A DNA stretch of 64,000 bases from Actinomycetota bacterium (GCA_020161015.1 JAIUOT010000007.1:1-64000), one strand, 5' to 3'; counted from the stretch's first letter, positions 44,392-53,778 are shown. Made by a program: numbers and translations. Notes: generated by a model from the letters alone, not told the origin.

Positions 44392-45056
44392 GGAATGCCG
44401 GCCCCGCCCCGGGCGTTCACACCGACGTGTTCACCGACAAGCTCCGCATGATCACCCCGCAGTCCGCACTGCCCGGACGCGACCGCCCGATCCTCACCCC
44501 CGGCACCACCTTCCACGAGGTGCTCGGCACGCCGATCGACGCCGTGCCGGACGGCGCGGAGGTCGCGTACTTCGCCCTGGGCTGCTTCTGGGGCGCGGAG
44601 AAGCTGTTCTGGCAGCTGGACGGCGTCCTCACCACGGCGGTCGGCTACCAGGGCGGCTACACGCCGAACCCCACCTACGAGGAGGTCTGCAGCGGCCGCA
44701 CCGGCCACGCAGAGACCGTCCGGGTGGTGTTCGACCCGCGGCGGATCAGCTACGACGCCCTGCTGCGGGTGTTCCTGGAGAACCACGATCCGACCCAGGG
44801 CATGCGCCAGGGCAACGACCACGGCACCCAGTACCGGTCGGCCGTCTACGCCACCGACCCCGGGCAGGCCGACGCCGCCCGACGGGCGATCGCGGAGTAC
44901 CAGCCGCGCCTGACCGCGTCCGGCTACGGGACGATCACCACGGAGGTCCTGCCCGCCGGGCCGTTCCACTTCGCCGAGCGCTACCACCAGCAGTACCTGG
45001 ACAAGAACCCGAACGGCTACTGCCCGGTGCACGCCACGGGGGTGACCTGCGGCTGA
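44388..45056 (+). CDS. msrA: Peptide-methionine (S)-S-oxide reductase
   Basis: A 222-residue MsrA. The catalytic cysteine is in [38 protein letters not shown] and NDHGTQYRS complete the active site, and the C-terminal [14 protein letters not shown] has the resolving cysteines. It repairs methionine S-sulfoxide. The ATGA overlap with ung suggests a shared repair message. Confidence 0.95.
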   Translation: MRNAGPAPGVHTDVFTDKLRMITPQSALPGRDRPILTPGTTFHEVLGTPIDAVPDGAEVAYFALGCFWGAEKLFWQLDGVLTTAVGYQGGYTPNPTYEEVCSGRTGHAETVRVVFDPRRISYDALLRVFLENHDPTQGMRQGNDHGTQYRSAVYATDPGQADAARRAIAEYQPRLTASGYGTITTEVLPAGPFHFAERYHQQYLDKNPNGYCPVHATGVTCG

Positions 45057-45069
45057 CCGGGGGTTCGCC

Positions 45070-45098
45070 TTGACCCTCCGCGCGCCCGCCGCTTTACT
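45070..45098 (+). promoter_or_regulatory. Promoter of the LacI-type regulator
   Basis: TTGACC (45070-45075), a 17-base spacer and TTTACT (45093-45098), in the 72-base gap before the regulator's ATG. Confidence 0.6.
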
Positions 45099-45128
45099 GA
45101 GGGCGTTCTGCGGAGAGCGGTGGGAACG

Positions 45129-46148
45129 ATGACGGGCATCTCCCGGCCGACCATGGCCGACGTGGGACGCGCCGCAGGCGTGTCCCCGACGACCGTGTCC
45201 CTGGTGCTCAACGGCCGCGACCTCAAGATCAGCGACGCCACGCGCGAGCGCGTCCTGGCCGCCGTCCAGGAGCTCGACTACCGGCCCAACCGCACCGCAC
45301 AGGGCCTGCGGCTGGGCACGACGAGCACGATCGGGTTCCTGACAGACGAGATCGCGATCGAGCCGTTCTCCGGCCCGATGATCGCCGCGATCCACGACCT
45401 CGCCTGGGAGCAGCGGTCCCTGCTGCTGATGGTCAACACCACCCGCAACCCCAGCCGGCTGCGGGCCGCGGTGGAGGACCTCCTGGACCGCCGGGTCGAC
45501 GCGCTGATCTTCGCCGCCATGGGCACCCGGCAGGTCGAGTTCCCCGACCTCCCGTCGCAGGTCCCCGCGCTGCTCGTCAACGCCTTCACCGCGGACGCAA
45601 GGCTGCCCGCGATCCTGCCCGACGAACTGGCCGGCGGCCGCGCAGCGGTGGAGCACGTCCTCGCGCTCGGCCACCGCCGGATCGCCTTCATCGCCGGACG
45701 CGAGGCCGCCTGGGCCACGCGGATGCGGATCAAGGGCTTCCGGGACGGCCTGGAGGCGGCCGGCCTCGACCCGGACAAGAGCCCGATCTACCTCGGCAAC
45801 TACCGCATCGACAGCGGCTACGACATCACGCTGCGGGCGATGAGCGTGAAGAAGCCGCCCACGGCGCTGCTGCTGGGCAACGACCAGATGGCCACGGGCG
45901 CCTACATCGCCCTCGCCCGGATGGGGCTGCGCATCCCCGACGACGTCTCTGTGGTCGGCTACGACGACGAGCCCCTCGCCGCTGACCTCTCGCCGGCGCT
46001 GACCACGGTCCGCATCCCGTTCTACGAGATGGGCCGGATCGCCGCCCAGCACACGCTGGAGGGCACCATCAGCGACCTCCCCCCGCGCACCTTCGAGCCC
46101 TGCACGATCATCCACCGCTCATCGACCAACCCGCCGCCCGGGGAGTGA
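45129..46148 (+). CDS. LacI-family transcriptional regulator
   Basis: A 339-residue LacI/GalR regulator. The helix-turn-helix is TMADVGRAAGVSPTTVSLVL with the hinge TRERVLAAVQELDYRPN; the sugar-binding core has GRAAVEHVLALGHRRIAFIAG and DDVSVVGYDDEPLAADLSPAL. No carbohydrate genes are adjacent, so its regulon is elsewhere. The ATG at 45129 follows a TTGACC-17-TTTACT promoter. Confidence 0.92.
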   Translation: MTGISRPTMADVGRAAGVSPTTVSLVLNGRDLKISDATRERVLAAVQELDYRPNRTAQGLRLGTTSTIGFLTDEIAIEPFSGPMIAAIHDLAWEQRSLLLMVNTTRNPSRLRAAVEDLLDRRVDALIFAAMGTRQVEFPDLPSQVPALLVNAFTADARLPAILPDELAGGRAAVEHVLALGHRRIAFIAGREAAWATRMRIKGFRDGLEAAGLDPDKSPIYLGNYRIDSGYDITLRAMSVKKPPTALLLGNDQMATGAYIALARMGLRIPDDVSVVGYDDEPLAADLSPALTTVRIPFYEMGRIAAQHTLEGTISDLPPRTFEPCTIIHRSSTNPPPGE

Positions 46149-46238
46149 GGATCCCGGCGCAGGGACGCCGCTCGCGCCGGTGACGTGGGGGAAGTACCCC
46201 CTTGGTGTCCCGGCTGGCCGCGCCTAGCCTCTGCAGGC

Positions 46239-46514
46239 ATGTGCCGAAACATTCACACCCTGCACAACTTCGACCCGCCCGCCACCGGCGACGAGGTGCA
46301 CGCCGCCGCCCTCCAGTACGTGCGCAAGGTGGCGGGGACGACCCGTCCGTCCCGGGCGAACCAGGAGGCGTTCGACGAAGCCGTGGAGGCGATCGCGCAC
46401 GCGACGCACCACCTGCTCGAGCACCTGACCACCAGCGCCCCGCCGAAGAACCGCGACCAGGAGGCGGCCAAGGCGCGGACCCGCGCGGCCACGCGTTACC
46501 CGGTCAGCGCCTGA
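46239..46514 (+). CDS. DUF2277 family protein
   Basis: A 91-residue helical protein with the DUF2277 opening MCRNIHTLHNFDPPATGDEV and LQYVRKVAGTTRPSRANQEAF. Function unknown. TAGCCT ends 8 bases before the ATG. The following 207 bases hold only a GGGGACCC/GGGTCTCCCC imperfect inverted repeat before the convergent SRPBCC gene. Confidence 0.88.
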   Translation: MCRNIHTLHNFDPPATGDEVHAAALQYVRKVAGTTRPSRANQEAFDEAVEAIAHATHHLLEHLTTSAPPKNRDQEAAKARTRAATRYPVSA

Positions 46515-46721
46515 GCGTCCCGGACGGCCGTCCCGCGCAGCCTGGCGTCCCCGGCGACGGTCGTGCCGGACGGTGCGTCGCCGGCGGGAACGCAGGAGCG
46601 CCGACGAGCACGCGTGGACACCGCGCGGGTGCCTCGCCGCTCGTGGCGCTCCGTGTTCGGCCCTCAGGCCTGGATCCCCGCCCGCGACGCTGGGGGTGGG
46701 GACCCGGGGTCTCCCCTACGG

Positions 46722-47135
46722 TCAGCCGGCCGCGGTGGCCAGCTTCTCCAGCGCATGCTCCCACTTGCGGGTGAGCGCTGCGGCGTCGAAGTAGGTGGGG
46801 ATGTGCTCGTGGCGGATCTCGACGGTGGTGCCGTCCTCGGATTCGGCCAGGTCCACCTCGACGATGGTCTTGGGCGCCTCCTCCGCGGCATGCCAGCTGA
46901 ACCGGATCTGCTCCAGGGGGTGGTAGGAGCGGACGACCCCGAAGGTCCCGTCCGCGGCATGCCAGCTGTCGCCCTTGTCACCGAGTTCACCTCCGGCCCC
47001 GAGCAGGGCTTCGGCGCCCTCACGGGTGACCAGGAGCTTCCAGATTTCCTTGACAGGCTTGGACACCGACCGCCGCACGGTGACGGTGGTGTCCACGGGG
47101 TTCACGAGAGTGTCGCCCTGGCTCTGTTCGATCAT
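46722..47135 (-). CDS. SRPBCC-fold protein
   Basis: A 137-residue START/AHSA1-like protein: VTVRRSVSKPVKEIWKLL opens the fold, IRFSWHAAEEAPKTIVEVDL and ALTRKWEHALEKLATA close it. Likely a ligand-binding cavity protein; many homologues sit in stress or toxin-type contexts, but no clear role. An ATG at 47135 is used; a later GTG is possible. Confidence 0.82.
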   Translation of the reverse strand: MIEQSQGDTLVNPVDTTVTVRRSVSKPVKEIWKLLVTREGAEALLGAGGELGDKGDSWHAADGTFGVVRSYHPLEQIRFSWHAAEEAPKTIVEVDLAESEDGTTVEIRHEHIPTYFDAAALTRKWEHALEKLATAAG

Positions 47136-47313
47136 GAGTTACCTCGTTCCACTCAGTGGTTCGAACCGGCCCGACGGTGGGCCGGTACCCGACACCCTAC
47201 TCAGGATCGGGGGGCGGGGAAGGGGGTTCACGAAGGCCGAACCGACGGCTTTTGCAGCCCTTCGGCGTGTCGCTCCCCGGCCGCCCGGGGCCGACCCGAT
47301 AGACATGGGTCAG

Positions 47314-47340
47314 GCCGGACCAGGTATGAGATGGTCCGGC
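47314..47340. repeat. Hairpin, inverted copy of the downstream terminator
   Basis: GCCGGACCA / TGGTCCGGC with a loop containing GTATGAG. Read on the opposite strand it differs from the central part of the 47638-47672 hairpin in only two positions. Confidence 0.55.
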
Positions 47341-47441
47341 TTTCACGTTGCCGGAGAAGGTCACACAAGTGACGGGTGGGACGGGCGTGAACGCCTGTGA
47401 CACATCCTGGAAAATCCCTTCCGGAAGTTCGCGAAAACCGC

Positions 47442-47470
47442 TTGCGCCGCCCCCGCCGCGGGCGTAGAAC
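47442..47470 (+). promoter_or_regulatory. Strong-looking promoter in the 600-base gap
   Basis: TTGCGC (47442-47447), a 17-base spacer and TAGAAC (47465-47470), preceded by the A-rich patches GGAAAAT and GCGAAAA, unusual in this GC-rich genome and like a stable-RNA upstream region. Confidence 0.5.
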
Positions 47471-47476
47471 TGTCCT

Positions 47477-47672
47477 ACGCCACACGCGGTGCCGGTCCCG
47501 AAAGGGAACGGAGAGCCGGTGGGGCGGACGGTCAGCAATCGAGGTCTGTGCCCGCGGAGCGATCCGCAGGAGCCCCCGGGACGGGGGGTGGACCAGGCGG
47601 GCTGCCGGGCTCTGGATCGTCCAGTCCTGAGCGAACTGAGGGCCGGACCAACTCATACTTGGTCCGGCCCTC
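47477..47672 (+). ncRNA. Candidate small RNA (about 195 nt)
   Basis: The gap 47136-47743 holds no recognisable gene. A promoter ending at 47470 would start an RNA near 47477 that ends in a perfect 14-base-pair terminator hairpin at 47638-47672. No open frame in it has a supported start. It does not match tmRNA, RNase P RNA or SRP RNA signature sequences as far as can be seen by eye; a 6S-like RNA or a leader of the mrp operon are other options. Confidence 0.35.
47638..47672 (+). terminator. Perfect 14-bp terminator hairpin
   Basis: GAGGGCCGGACCAA and its exact complement around CTCATAC, followed by CGCCTTTCC. It lies 72 bases before mrpA. Confidence 0.7.
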
Positions 47673-47743
47673 GCCTTTCCCGCACTGCGCCCGTCATCCA
47701 TCGCCGGTAGAGTGGCCAGACCCCCGCCGGACCGGAGGACCGC

Positions 47744-50656
47744 ATGCTGATGGCCCTGATCGCCGCCCACCTCGGGCTGGCGGTCTGCGCGCCGCTGTTG
47801 GCGCGCGTGCTCGGGCAGCGCACCTTCCTGCTGGCTGCGCTGGCTCCGGCGACGGCCTTCGCGATGCTGGTCGGCCTCGGGCCCACCGTCCTCTCCGGGG
47901 GGGTCGTGGTCGAGACCCTCGAGTGGATCCCCGCGCTCGGCGTCGCCCTCGACTTCCGCATCGGGCTGGTGCAGTGGCTGCTGTCGCTGGTGGTCACCGG
48001 CATCGGCGCCGTCGTGCTGGCCTACTGCCGCTGGTACTTCGAGGCCGACCCGCCGCAGGCTCGCGTCGTCGGGCTCCTCACCGCCTTCTGCGCGGCGATG
48101 ATCGGCCTGGTCACCGCTGACGACCTGGTCGTGGTCTACGTGTTCTGGGAGGCGACCACCGTCTTCTCCTACCTGCTGATCGGGCACGACCCGACACGGC
48201 GGGCGAACCGCTCGGCCGCGCTCACCGCGCTCATCGTGACCACCACCGGCGGGCTGGCCATGCTCGTCGGGCTCCTCGCGCTGGGGCACGCGGCCGGCAC
48301 CTACAGCCTCGCGGCGATCGTCGCCGCACCGCCGTCCGGGCCAGTGGTGGCGGTCGCGGCCCTTCTCGTCCTGGTCGGGGCATTGAGCAAGTCGGCCCTT
48401 GTCCCCTTCCACTTCTGGCTGCCGGGGGCCATGGCCGCACCGACGCCGATCTCGGCGTACCTGCACGCCGCGGCGATGGTGAAGGCGGGCGTGTACCTGG
48501 TGGCCGTCCTCGCTCCGGCGCTGGCCGCCTCGCCCGGCTGGCGCCCGGCGGTCTGGGTGCTCGGCGCGCTGACGCTCTTCCTGGGCGGGTGGCGCGCGCT
48601 CCGCCAGGACGACCTGAAGCTGCTGCTCGCCTACGGGACCGTCAGCCAGCTCGGCCTGCTGGTGCTGCTGCTGGGCACCGGCACCCGCGCCGCGGCCCTC
48701 GGCGGCCTGGCCATGGTGCTGGCCCACGCACTGTTCAAGGCGACGCTGTTCCTCGTCGTCGGGGTGGTCGACCACTCCGCCGGCACCCGCCAGCTCAGCC
48801 AGCTGAGCGGCCTCCACCGGCGCCTGCCGGTGACCGCGGTGGTGGCGGCGGTCGCGGCCGCGTCCATGGCCGGACTGCCACCCACGATCGGGTTCATGGC
48901 GAAGGAGGCCGGCCTGGAGGGGCTGACGAACCTCGCGCTCACCGGCGACGGCACGGGCATCGCCCCCGTGCCGGGCTGGGCGCTCGTCGCGGTCGTCGTC
49001 GTCGGCTCGGCGATCACCGTCGCCTACTCGTTGCGGTTCTGGTGGGGCGCGTTCGGTCCCAAGCCGGGCGTCGCGCCATCCGGCCTCGCCCACCCGCCGT
49101 CGGCGGGCTTCGCCGCGGGGCCGGTGCTCCTCGCGCTGGCCAGCCTCGCCGCCGGGTTCGTGCCGGGGCCGCTCACCGCGGTCCTGCAGCCGTACGCGCA
49201 GACCCTCGCGACCGGCGAGGAGAGCCACGGCCTGGTGCTCGTCCCCTCGCCCGGCGCACCGCTGTACGCCTCGCTGATCGCGATCGTCGCCGGGGCGGTC
49301 CTGTTCTGGCAGCGCGAGCGCATCGCCGCCGTCCAGCAGACGTTCCCCGCCGTCCCCGCGGCGGCCGACCTGTACCGCACCACGATGCGCGGGCTCGACC
49401 GGCTGGCCGTCGAGGTGACCGACCGCACCCAGCGCGGCTCGCTCGCCAGCTACGTCGGCACGATCCTCGTCGTCCTCACCGGCGCCCTCGCGGTCACCCT
49501 GGCCGGCATCCGCGACTGGCCGGCCGTGCACCTTGCCGACAACGCCGGACAGGTCATGGTCGGGCTCCTCGTCGTCGTCGCCGGGTTCCTGGTCGCGACG
49601 TCGCGCGGACGACTCCGGGCGCTCGTGCTGTTGGGGGTCGCCGGCTACGGCACCGCCGTCCTGTTCCTCCTGCACGGCGCGCCCGACCTGGCCCTGACCC
49701 AGGTGCTGGTCGAGACGGTGTCGCTGCTGGTGTTCCTGCTGGTGCTGCGGAAGCTGCCGAAGTACTTCACTGAACGACCGCTCACCTCCGGCCGCTGGTG
49801 GCGCGTGCTGATCTCGGCCGCCACCGGCGTTGCGTTCACCCTCGTCGCGGTCCTGATGATCGGCTCACGGACGGCCACGCCGGTCTCCGCGCCCTATCCC
49901 GAGGTGGCCAAGTCGTTCGGCTACGGCAACAACATCGTGAACGTGGTGCTCGTGGACACCCGGGCCTGGGACACGATCGGGGAGATCGCCGTGCTCAGCA
50001 TCGCCGCCACCGGCGTGGCCAGCCTGATCTTCCTCCGCGGACGCGCGTCCCGCGTGCGCCGCGCGGACCTCGACCCCCTGCGGGGCTGGCTCCGCGGCAG
50101 CCGCGTGCTGCCCCCCGGCGAACGATCGCTGATGTTCGAGGTCGTCACCCGCCTGCTGTTCCCGCTGATGATGATCGTGTCGGTCTACCTGCTCGTCGCG
50201 GGCCACAACCTGCCCGGCGGCGGCTTCGCCGGCGGCCTGGTCGCCGGCACGGCGCTGCTGGTGCGCTACCTCGCCGGCGGGGGGAGCGAGCTGGACGAGG
50301 CGATGCCGATCCCGGCGGGCGTCCTGCTCGGCTCGGGCCTGGTGGTGTCCGTGCTCACCGCGATCACCCCGCTGAGCGTCGGCGGCCTGATCTTCCAGAG
50401 CTACGACGTGTACCTCCGCGTGCCGGGCTGGGAGTCGCTGGCCACGCCGTGGGGGTCGTGGACGCTGCTCGGCGACATCCACCTCGTGTCCTCCACCGCC
50501 TTCGACATCGGCGTCTACCTCGTCGTGCTGGGCATGATGCTCGACCTGGGCCGCAGCCTGGGCAGCGGCATCGACGTCCAGGCCAGGGACGGACTGACGC
50601 CGGCCCCCGAGCCAGAGTCGAACCGCGCGATCCCGGGACGGCGGTGGGACCGGTGA
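47744..50656 (+). CDS. mrpA: Mrp Na+/H+ antiporter subunit A fused to subunit B
   Basis: A 970-residue membrane protein. Residues 1 to about 650 are the MrpA/NuoL-like channel (FWEATTVFSYLLIGHDP, GALSKSALVPFHFWLPGAM, HALFKATLFLVVGVVDH); a DUF4040-like middle follows; the last 180 residues are an MrpB domain (VYLLVAGHNLPGGGFAGGLV, HLVSSTAFDIGVYLVV). The fusion explains the absence of a separate mrpB. The complex exports Na+ in exchange for H+. ATG 47744 has a GGAGGACC ribosome-binding site, and TAGAGT at 47708 may be its -10. First of six coupled genes. Confidence 0.94.
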   Translation: MLMALIAAHLGLAVCAPLLARVLGQRTFLLAALAPATAFAMLVGLGPTVLSGGVVVETLEWIPALGVALDFRIGLVQWLLSLVVTGIGAVVLAYCRWYFEADPPQARVVGLLTAFCAAMIGLVTADDLVVVYVFWEATTVFSYLLIGHDPTRRANRSAALTALIVTTTGGLAMLVGLLALGHAAGTYSLAAIVAAPPSGPVVAVAALLVLVGALSKSALVPFHFWLPGAMAAPTPISAYLHAAAMVKAGVYLVAVLAPALAASPGWRPAVWVLGALTLFLGGWRALRQDDLKLLLAYGTVSQLGLLVLLLGTGTRAAALGGLAMVLAHALFKATLFLVVGVVDHSAGTRQLSQLSGLHRRLPVTAVVAAVAAASMAGLPPTIGFMAKEAGLEGLTNLALTGDGTGIAPVPGWALVAVVVVGSAITVAYSLRFWWGAFGPKPGVAPSGLAHPPSAGFAAGPVLLALASLAAGFVPGPLTAVLQPYAQTLATGEESHGLVLVPSPGAPLYASLIAIVAGAVLFWQRERIAAVQQTFPAVPAAADLYRTTMRGLDRLAVEVTDRTQRGSLASYVGTILVVLTGALAVTLAGIRDWPAVHLADNAGQVMVGLLVVVAGFLVATSRGRLRALVLLGVAGYGTAVLFLLHGAPDLALTQVLVETVSLLVFLLVLRKLPKYFTERPLTSGRWWRVLISAATGVAFTLVAVLMIGSRTATPVSAPYPEVAKSFGYGNNIVNVVLVDTRAWDTIGEIAVLSIAATGVASLIFLRGRASRVRRADLDPLRGWLRGSRVLPPGERSLMFEVVTRLLFPLMMIVSVYLLVAGHNLPGGGFAGGLVAGTALLVRYLAGGGSELDEAMPIPAGVLLGSGLVVSVLTAITPLSVGGLIFQSYDVYLRVPGWESLATPWGSWTLLGDIHLVSSTAFDIGVYLVVLGMMLDLGRSLGSGIDVQARDGLTPAPEPESNRAIPGRRWDR

Positions 50657-51081
50657 CCGCCAACCTCACCCTCGCCCTCGTCGCCGGCGCCCTGATCGCC
50701 TGCGGCGTCTACCTGATCACCGAGCGGTCGCTGTCGCGCATCCTGATCGGCGTCGTCCTGGCCAGCAACGGGGTCAACGTCCTCTTCCTCGTCGCGTCCG
50801 GCCCCGCGGGCGGGGCCCCGATCATCGGGCTCACCCCGGGCCCGCAGATGAGCGACCCGCTCCCCCAGGCGATGGTGCTCACCGCCATCGTGATCACACT
50901 CAGCGTGGCGGCCTTCGTGATGACGATGGCCTACCGGTCCTTCCAGATCAACGGCGACGACGAGGTGGCCGACGACGTCGAGGACGCCCGGATCGCCGAG
51001 CTCGCCCGGGCCGACCTGGCTTCGGAGAGCTATGAGGAGATGGGCTTCTCCGACACCGGCGAGGACGTGGTGAGCGAATGA
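50653..51081 (+). CDS. mrpC: Mrp antiporter subunit C
   Basis: A 142-residue NuoK-like subunit with three TM helices (CGVYLITERSLSRILIGVVL, SNGVNVLFLVA, AMVLTAIVITLSVAAFVMTM). The acidic C-terminal tail after residue 105 is longer than in many homologues. The GTG start overlaps the mrpA stop by 4 bases. Confidence 0.93.
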   Translation: MTANLTLALVAGALIACGVYLITERSLSRILIGVVLASNGVNVLFLVASGPAGGAPIIGLTPGPQMSDPLPQAMVLTAIVITLSVAAFVMTMAYRSFQINGDDEVADDVEDARIAELARADLASESYEEMGFSDTGEDVVSE

Positions 51082-52598
51082 ACAACCTGCTCGCCGTCCC
51101 CGTCCTGCTGTGCCTGTTCGGCGCGGGCGCCACGTTCCTCGCCGGCCGCCACCCGGGCGTCCAGCGGGCCGTGTCGGTGACCGCTGTCGCGGCCGTGTGC
51201 GTCGTGGCCGGCGTCCTGGTCTGGCTCACCGACAGCGCGCCGCTGGTGCTGTGGGTGGGCGACTGGCCGCAGCCACTGGGCATCGTCCTCGTCGCCGACC
51301 GGCTGGCGGCGCTCATGCTGCTCGTCGCGGCCCTCGTCTCCCTGGCGGTGCTCGTGTACGCCACCGGGCTCGACCAGGACGAGGTGCGCAGGGAGACCCC
51401 GGTGTCGATCTTCCACCCCACCTTCCTGCTGCTGGTCGCGGGGGTGTCCAACGCCTTCCTCGCCGGTGACCTGTTCAACCTGTTCGTCAGCTTCGAGCTG
51501 CTGCTGTTCGCCTCGTACGTCCTGCTCACGATGGGTGGGACGAAGGACCGCGTCCGCGCGGGCAGCGTGTACGTGGTGGTGAACCTGGTCTCCTCAGCAC
51601 TGTTCCTGGTGGCCCTGGCCAGCTGCTACGCCGCCACCGGGACGGTGAACCTCGCCGACCTCGCCGTGCGCCTCGCCGAGTTGCCGGCAGAGGTCCGCGG
51701 CGTCCTGCAGGTGCTGCTGCTCACCGTCTTCGGGCTCAAGGCCGCGGTCTTCCCGCTGTCGGCCTGGCTGCCGCACTCCTACCCCACCGCGCCCGCACCG
51801 GTGACCGCGGTGTTCGCGGGCCTGCTCACCAAGGTGGGCGTCTACGCGATCATCCGCACCCAGACGCTGCTGTTCCCGACCGAGCCACTGAGCCTGCTGC
51901 TCGGCGTGGTCGGTATCGCCACGATGCTGCTGGGGATCCTCGGCGCGGTCGCGCAGGGGGAGATCAAGCGCATGCTCTCCTTCACCCTCGTCAGCCACAT
52001 CGGCTACATGGTCTTCGGCATCTCGCTGGCCACGTCCGCAGCGCTGGCCGGCGCGATCTTCTACGCCGCCCACCACATCACCATCCAGGCGACGCTGTTC
52101 CTCGTGGCCGGGCTCATCCAGCGGGTGGGCGGATCGAGCTCGCTCGACCGGCTGGGCGGCCTGGCCCGCCTCTCGCCGCTGCTCGGCGCGCTGTTCCTGG
52201 TTCCGGCGATGAACCTGGCCGGCATCCCGCCGCTGTCCGGCTTCGTCGCCAAGCTCGCCCTCCTCCAGGCGGGCGTCGCGGACGCCGGCCCGATGGCCTG
52301 GGCGCTGGTCGCCGCCGGCGTCGTCACCTCGCTGCTCACGCTGTACGCCATGGCGAAGGTGTGGAACCGCGCGTTCTGGGGCGTCGTCCCCGAGCAGGCC
52401 ACCGCCCGCGTCACGACGCTGTCGAGGCAGGGACGCCTGCTGCCGCGGCTGATGGTCGGCTCCACGCTGGGCCTGGTGGTGCTCGCGCTGGCGTTCACCG
52501 TCGCCGCCGGGCCGATGTACGGCTACGTCGAGCGGTCGGCGACCGCCCTGTTCGACCGCAGCTACATCGCCGCCGTGCTGAGCGGGGGTGAGCGATGA
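51078..52598 (+). CDS. mrpD: Mrp antiporter subunit D
   Basis: A 506-residue NuoM/NuoN-like proton channel subunit with about fourteen TM helices. Conserved residues are seen in NLFVSFELLLFASYVLL, FGLKAAVFPLSAWLPHSYP and HITIQATLFLVAGLIQ (charged and histidine residues of the proton path). Starts with an ATGA overlap on mrpC. Confidence 0.94.
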   Translation: MNNLLAVPVLLCLFGAGATFLAGRHPGVQRAVSVTAVAAVCVVAGVLVWLTDSAPLVLWVGDWPQPLGIVLVADRLAALMLLVAALVSLAVLVYATGLDQDEVRRETPVSIFHPTFLLLVAGVSNAFLAGDLFNLFVSFELLLFASYVLLTMGGTKDRVRAGSVYVVVNLVSSALFLVALASCYAATGTVNLADLAVRLAELPAEVRGVLQVLLLTVFGLKAAVFPLSAWLPHSYPTAPAPVTAVFAGLLTKVGVYAIIRTQTLLFPTEPLSLLLGVVGIATMLLGILGAVAQGEIKRMLSFTLVSHIGYMVFGISLATSAALAGAIFYAAHHITIQATLFLVAGLIQRVGGSSSLDRLGGLARLSPLLGALFLVPAMNLAGIPPLSGFVAKLALLQAGVADAGPMAWALVAAGVVTSLLTLYAMAKVWNRAFWGVVPEQATARVTTLSRQGRLLPRLMVGSTLGLVVLALAFTVAAGPMYGYVERSATALFDRSYIAAVLSGGER

Positions 52599-53131
52599 TC
52601 ACCCCCAACCAGCGGCTGCGGTTCCGCTTCCAGGGACGGGCGGTGCTGCTGCTCGCCGCCGTGTGGGTGATGCTGTGGGGCGAGGCGTCCCTGCTGAACA
52701 TCCTCTACGGGCTCGCGCTGGGCTGGCTGGTCACCGTGGTGTTCTGGCTGCCGCCCATCCGCTACTACGGACGGGTGCGCCCGCTGCGCGTGCTGCTGCT
52801 GGTGCTCGCGCAGCTGCGCGACCTCGCGGTCGCGTCCGTGCACCTGGCTGCGGTGGCGTTCCGCAGGCACCCCCGGTTCCGTCCGGGCATCATCCGGGTG
52901 GACCTGCGCAGCAACAACGACCTCTACCAGGTGGCCGTGGCACAGCTGATCTCGATCGTGCCGGGCACCCTCGTGGTCGAGGTCAGCCGGCACCCGAGGA
53001 TCCTCTACCTGCACGTGTTCGACCTGCCGGACGAGGACGCCGTGGAGCACCAGCGCGCGCACGCGCTCGCGGTCGAGCGGCGCTTCGTCCGGGCCTTCGG
53101 CAGCGCAGCGGACGTGGAGGCGGTGTCATGA
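52595..53131 (+). CDS. mrpE: Mrp antiporter subunit E
   Basis: A 178-residue MrpE: TM helices near the N-terminus, then a cytosolic domain with LISIVPGTLVVEV, the family motif, and LYLHVFDLPDED. ATGA overlap with mrpD. Confidence 0.93.
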   Translation: MITPNQRLRFRFQGRAVLLLAAVWVMLWGEASLLNILYGLALGWLVTVVFWLPPIRYYGRVRPLRVLLLVLAQLRDLAVASVHLAAVAFRRHPRFRPGIIRVDLRSNNDLYQVAVAQLISIVPGTLVVEVSRHPRILYLHVFDLPDEDAVEHQRAHALAVERRFVRAFGSAADVEAVS

Positions 53132-53436
53132 CGGTGATCCTCGGCCTCGCCGCCGTCCTGCTCGTCACCGCTGCCGCGCTCGCGCTGTGGCGCATGGTCG
53201 CGGGCCCGACGCCCCTGGACCGCATCATCAGCTCCGACGTCGTCGTCGCGGTGGTGATCGCCGTGGTCGGCCTCTACTCGGTGGTCGCCGGCAACGCGAC
53301 GGGGCTGCCGATCCTGCTGGTGCTGTCGCTGGTCGGCTTCACCGGTGCCGTCGGCGTCGCCCGGCTGATCGCGTCCGCGGAGGGCGTGCGCAAGCTGTTC
53401 GACCGCCGCCAGGCGATGAGGAAGGACGAGGAATGA
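53128..53436 (+). CDS. mrpF: Mrp antiporter subunit F
   Basis: A 102-residue three-helix subunit: RMVAGPTPLDRIISSDVVVA is the conserved MrpF loop. ATGA overlap with mrpE. Confidence 0.93.
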   Translation: MTVILGLAAVLLVTAAALALWRMVAGPTPLDRIISSDVVVAVVIAVVGLYSVVAGNATGLPILLVLSLVGFTGAVGVARLIASAEGVRKLFDRRQAMRKDEE

Positions 53437-53777
53437 CGCTCGAGCTCGTCGCGGACTACGCCGGCGCCCTGCTGATCCTCGCCGGGGCGGCGTTCTGCCT
53501 CGCCGCCGCGGTGGGCCTGGTGCGCTTCCCCGGTCCGCTGACCCGGATGCACGCCGCCACCAAGCCGTCCGTGTTCGGCCTCCTGCTGATCCTCACCGGA
53601 GTGAGCCTCAGCCTGCGCGACCCCAAGGTGATCACCCTGCTCACCCTGGCCGTGCTGTTCCAGGTGATGACCGCCCCGGTGTCGGGCCACCTCGTCTCGC
53701 GCACCGCGCACCGCACCGGCCAGTACGACCGCGAGACGGTGGAGATCGACGAGCTCGCCCGCGACCTCGAGGACTGA
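53433..53777 (+). CDS. mrpG: Mrp antiporter subunit G
   Basis: A 114-residue subunit with the MrpG motif AAVGLVRFPGPLTRMHAATK, and a C-terminal acidic tail. Last gene of the operon; ATGA overlap with mrpF. The convergent glycosylase gene starts its stop codon 2 bases later. Confidence 0.93.
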   Translation: MTLELVADYAGALLILAGAAFCLAAAVGLVRFPGPLTRMHAATKPSVFGLLLILTGVSLSLRDPKVITLLTLAVLFQVMTAPVSGHLVSRTAHRTGQYDRETVEIDELARDLED

Positions 53778-53778
53778 G

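Noticed and set aside
47158-47167. GGTTCGAACC resembling a tRNA T-loop
   Set aside because: The flanking bases cannot form a T-stem and no acceptor or anticodon arm is present.
47485-47560. Segment with GAAA loop resembling a GEMM (cyclic di-GMP) riboswitch
   Set aside because: Conserved core positions do not match; kept only as a candidate RNA of unknown class.
47228-49675. 815-codon open frame on the minus strand
   Set aside because: Antisense shadow of mrpA extending into the RNA-rich gap; arginine-rich and without domain.
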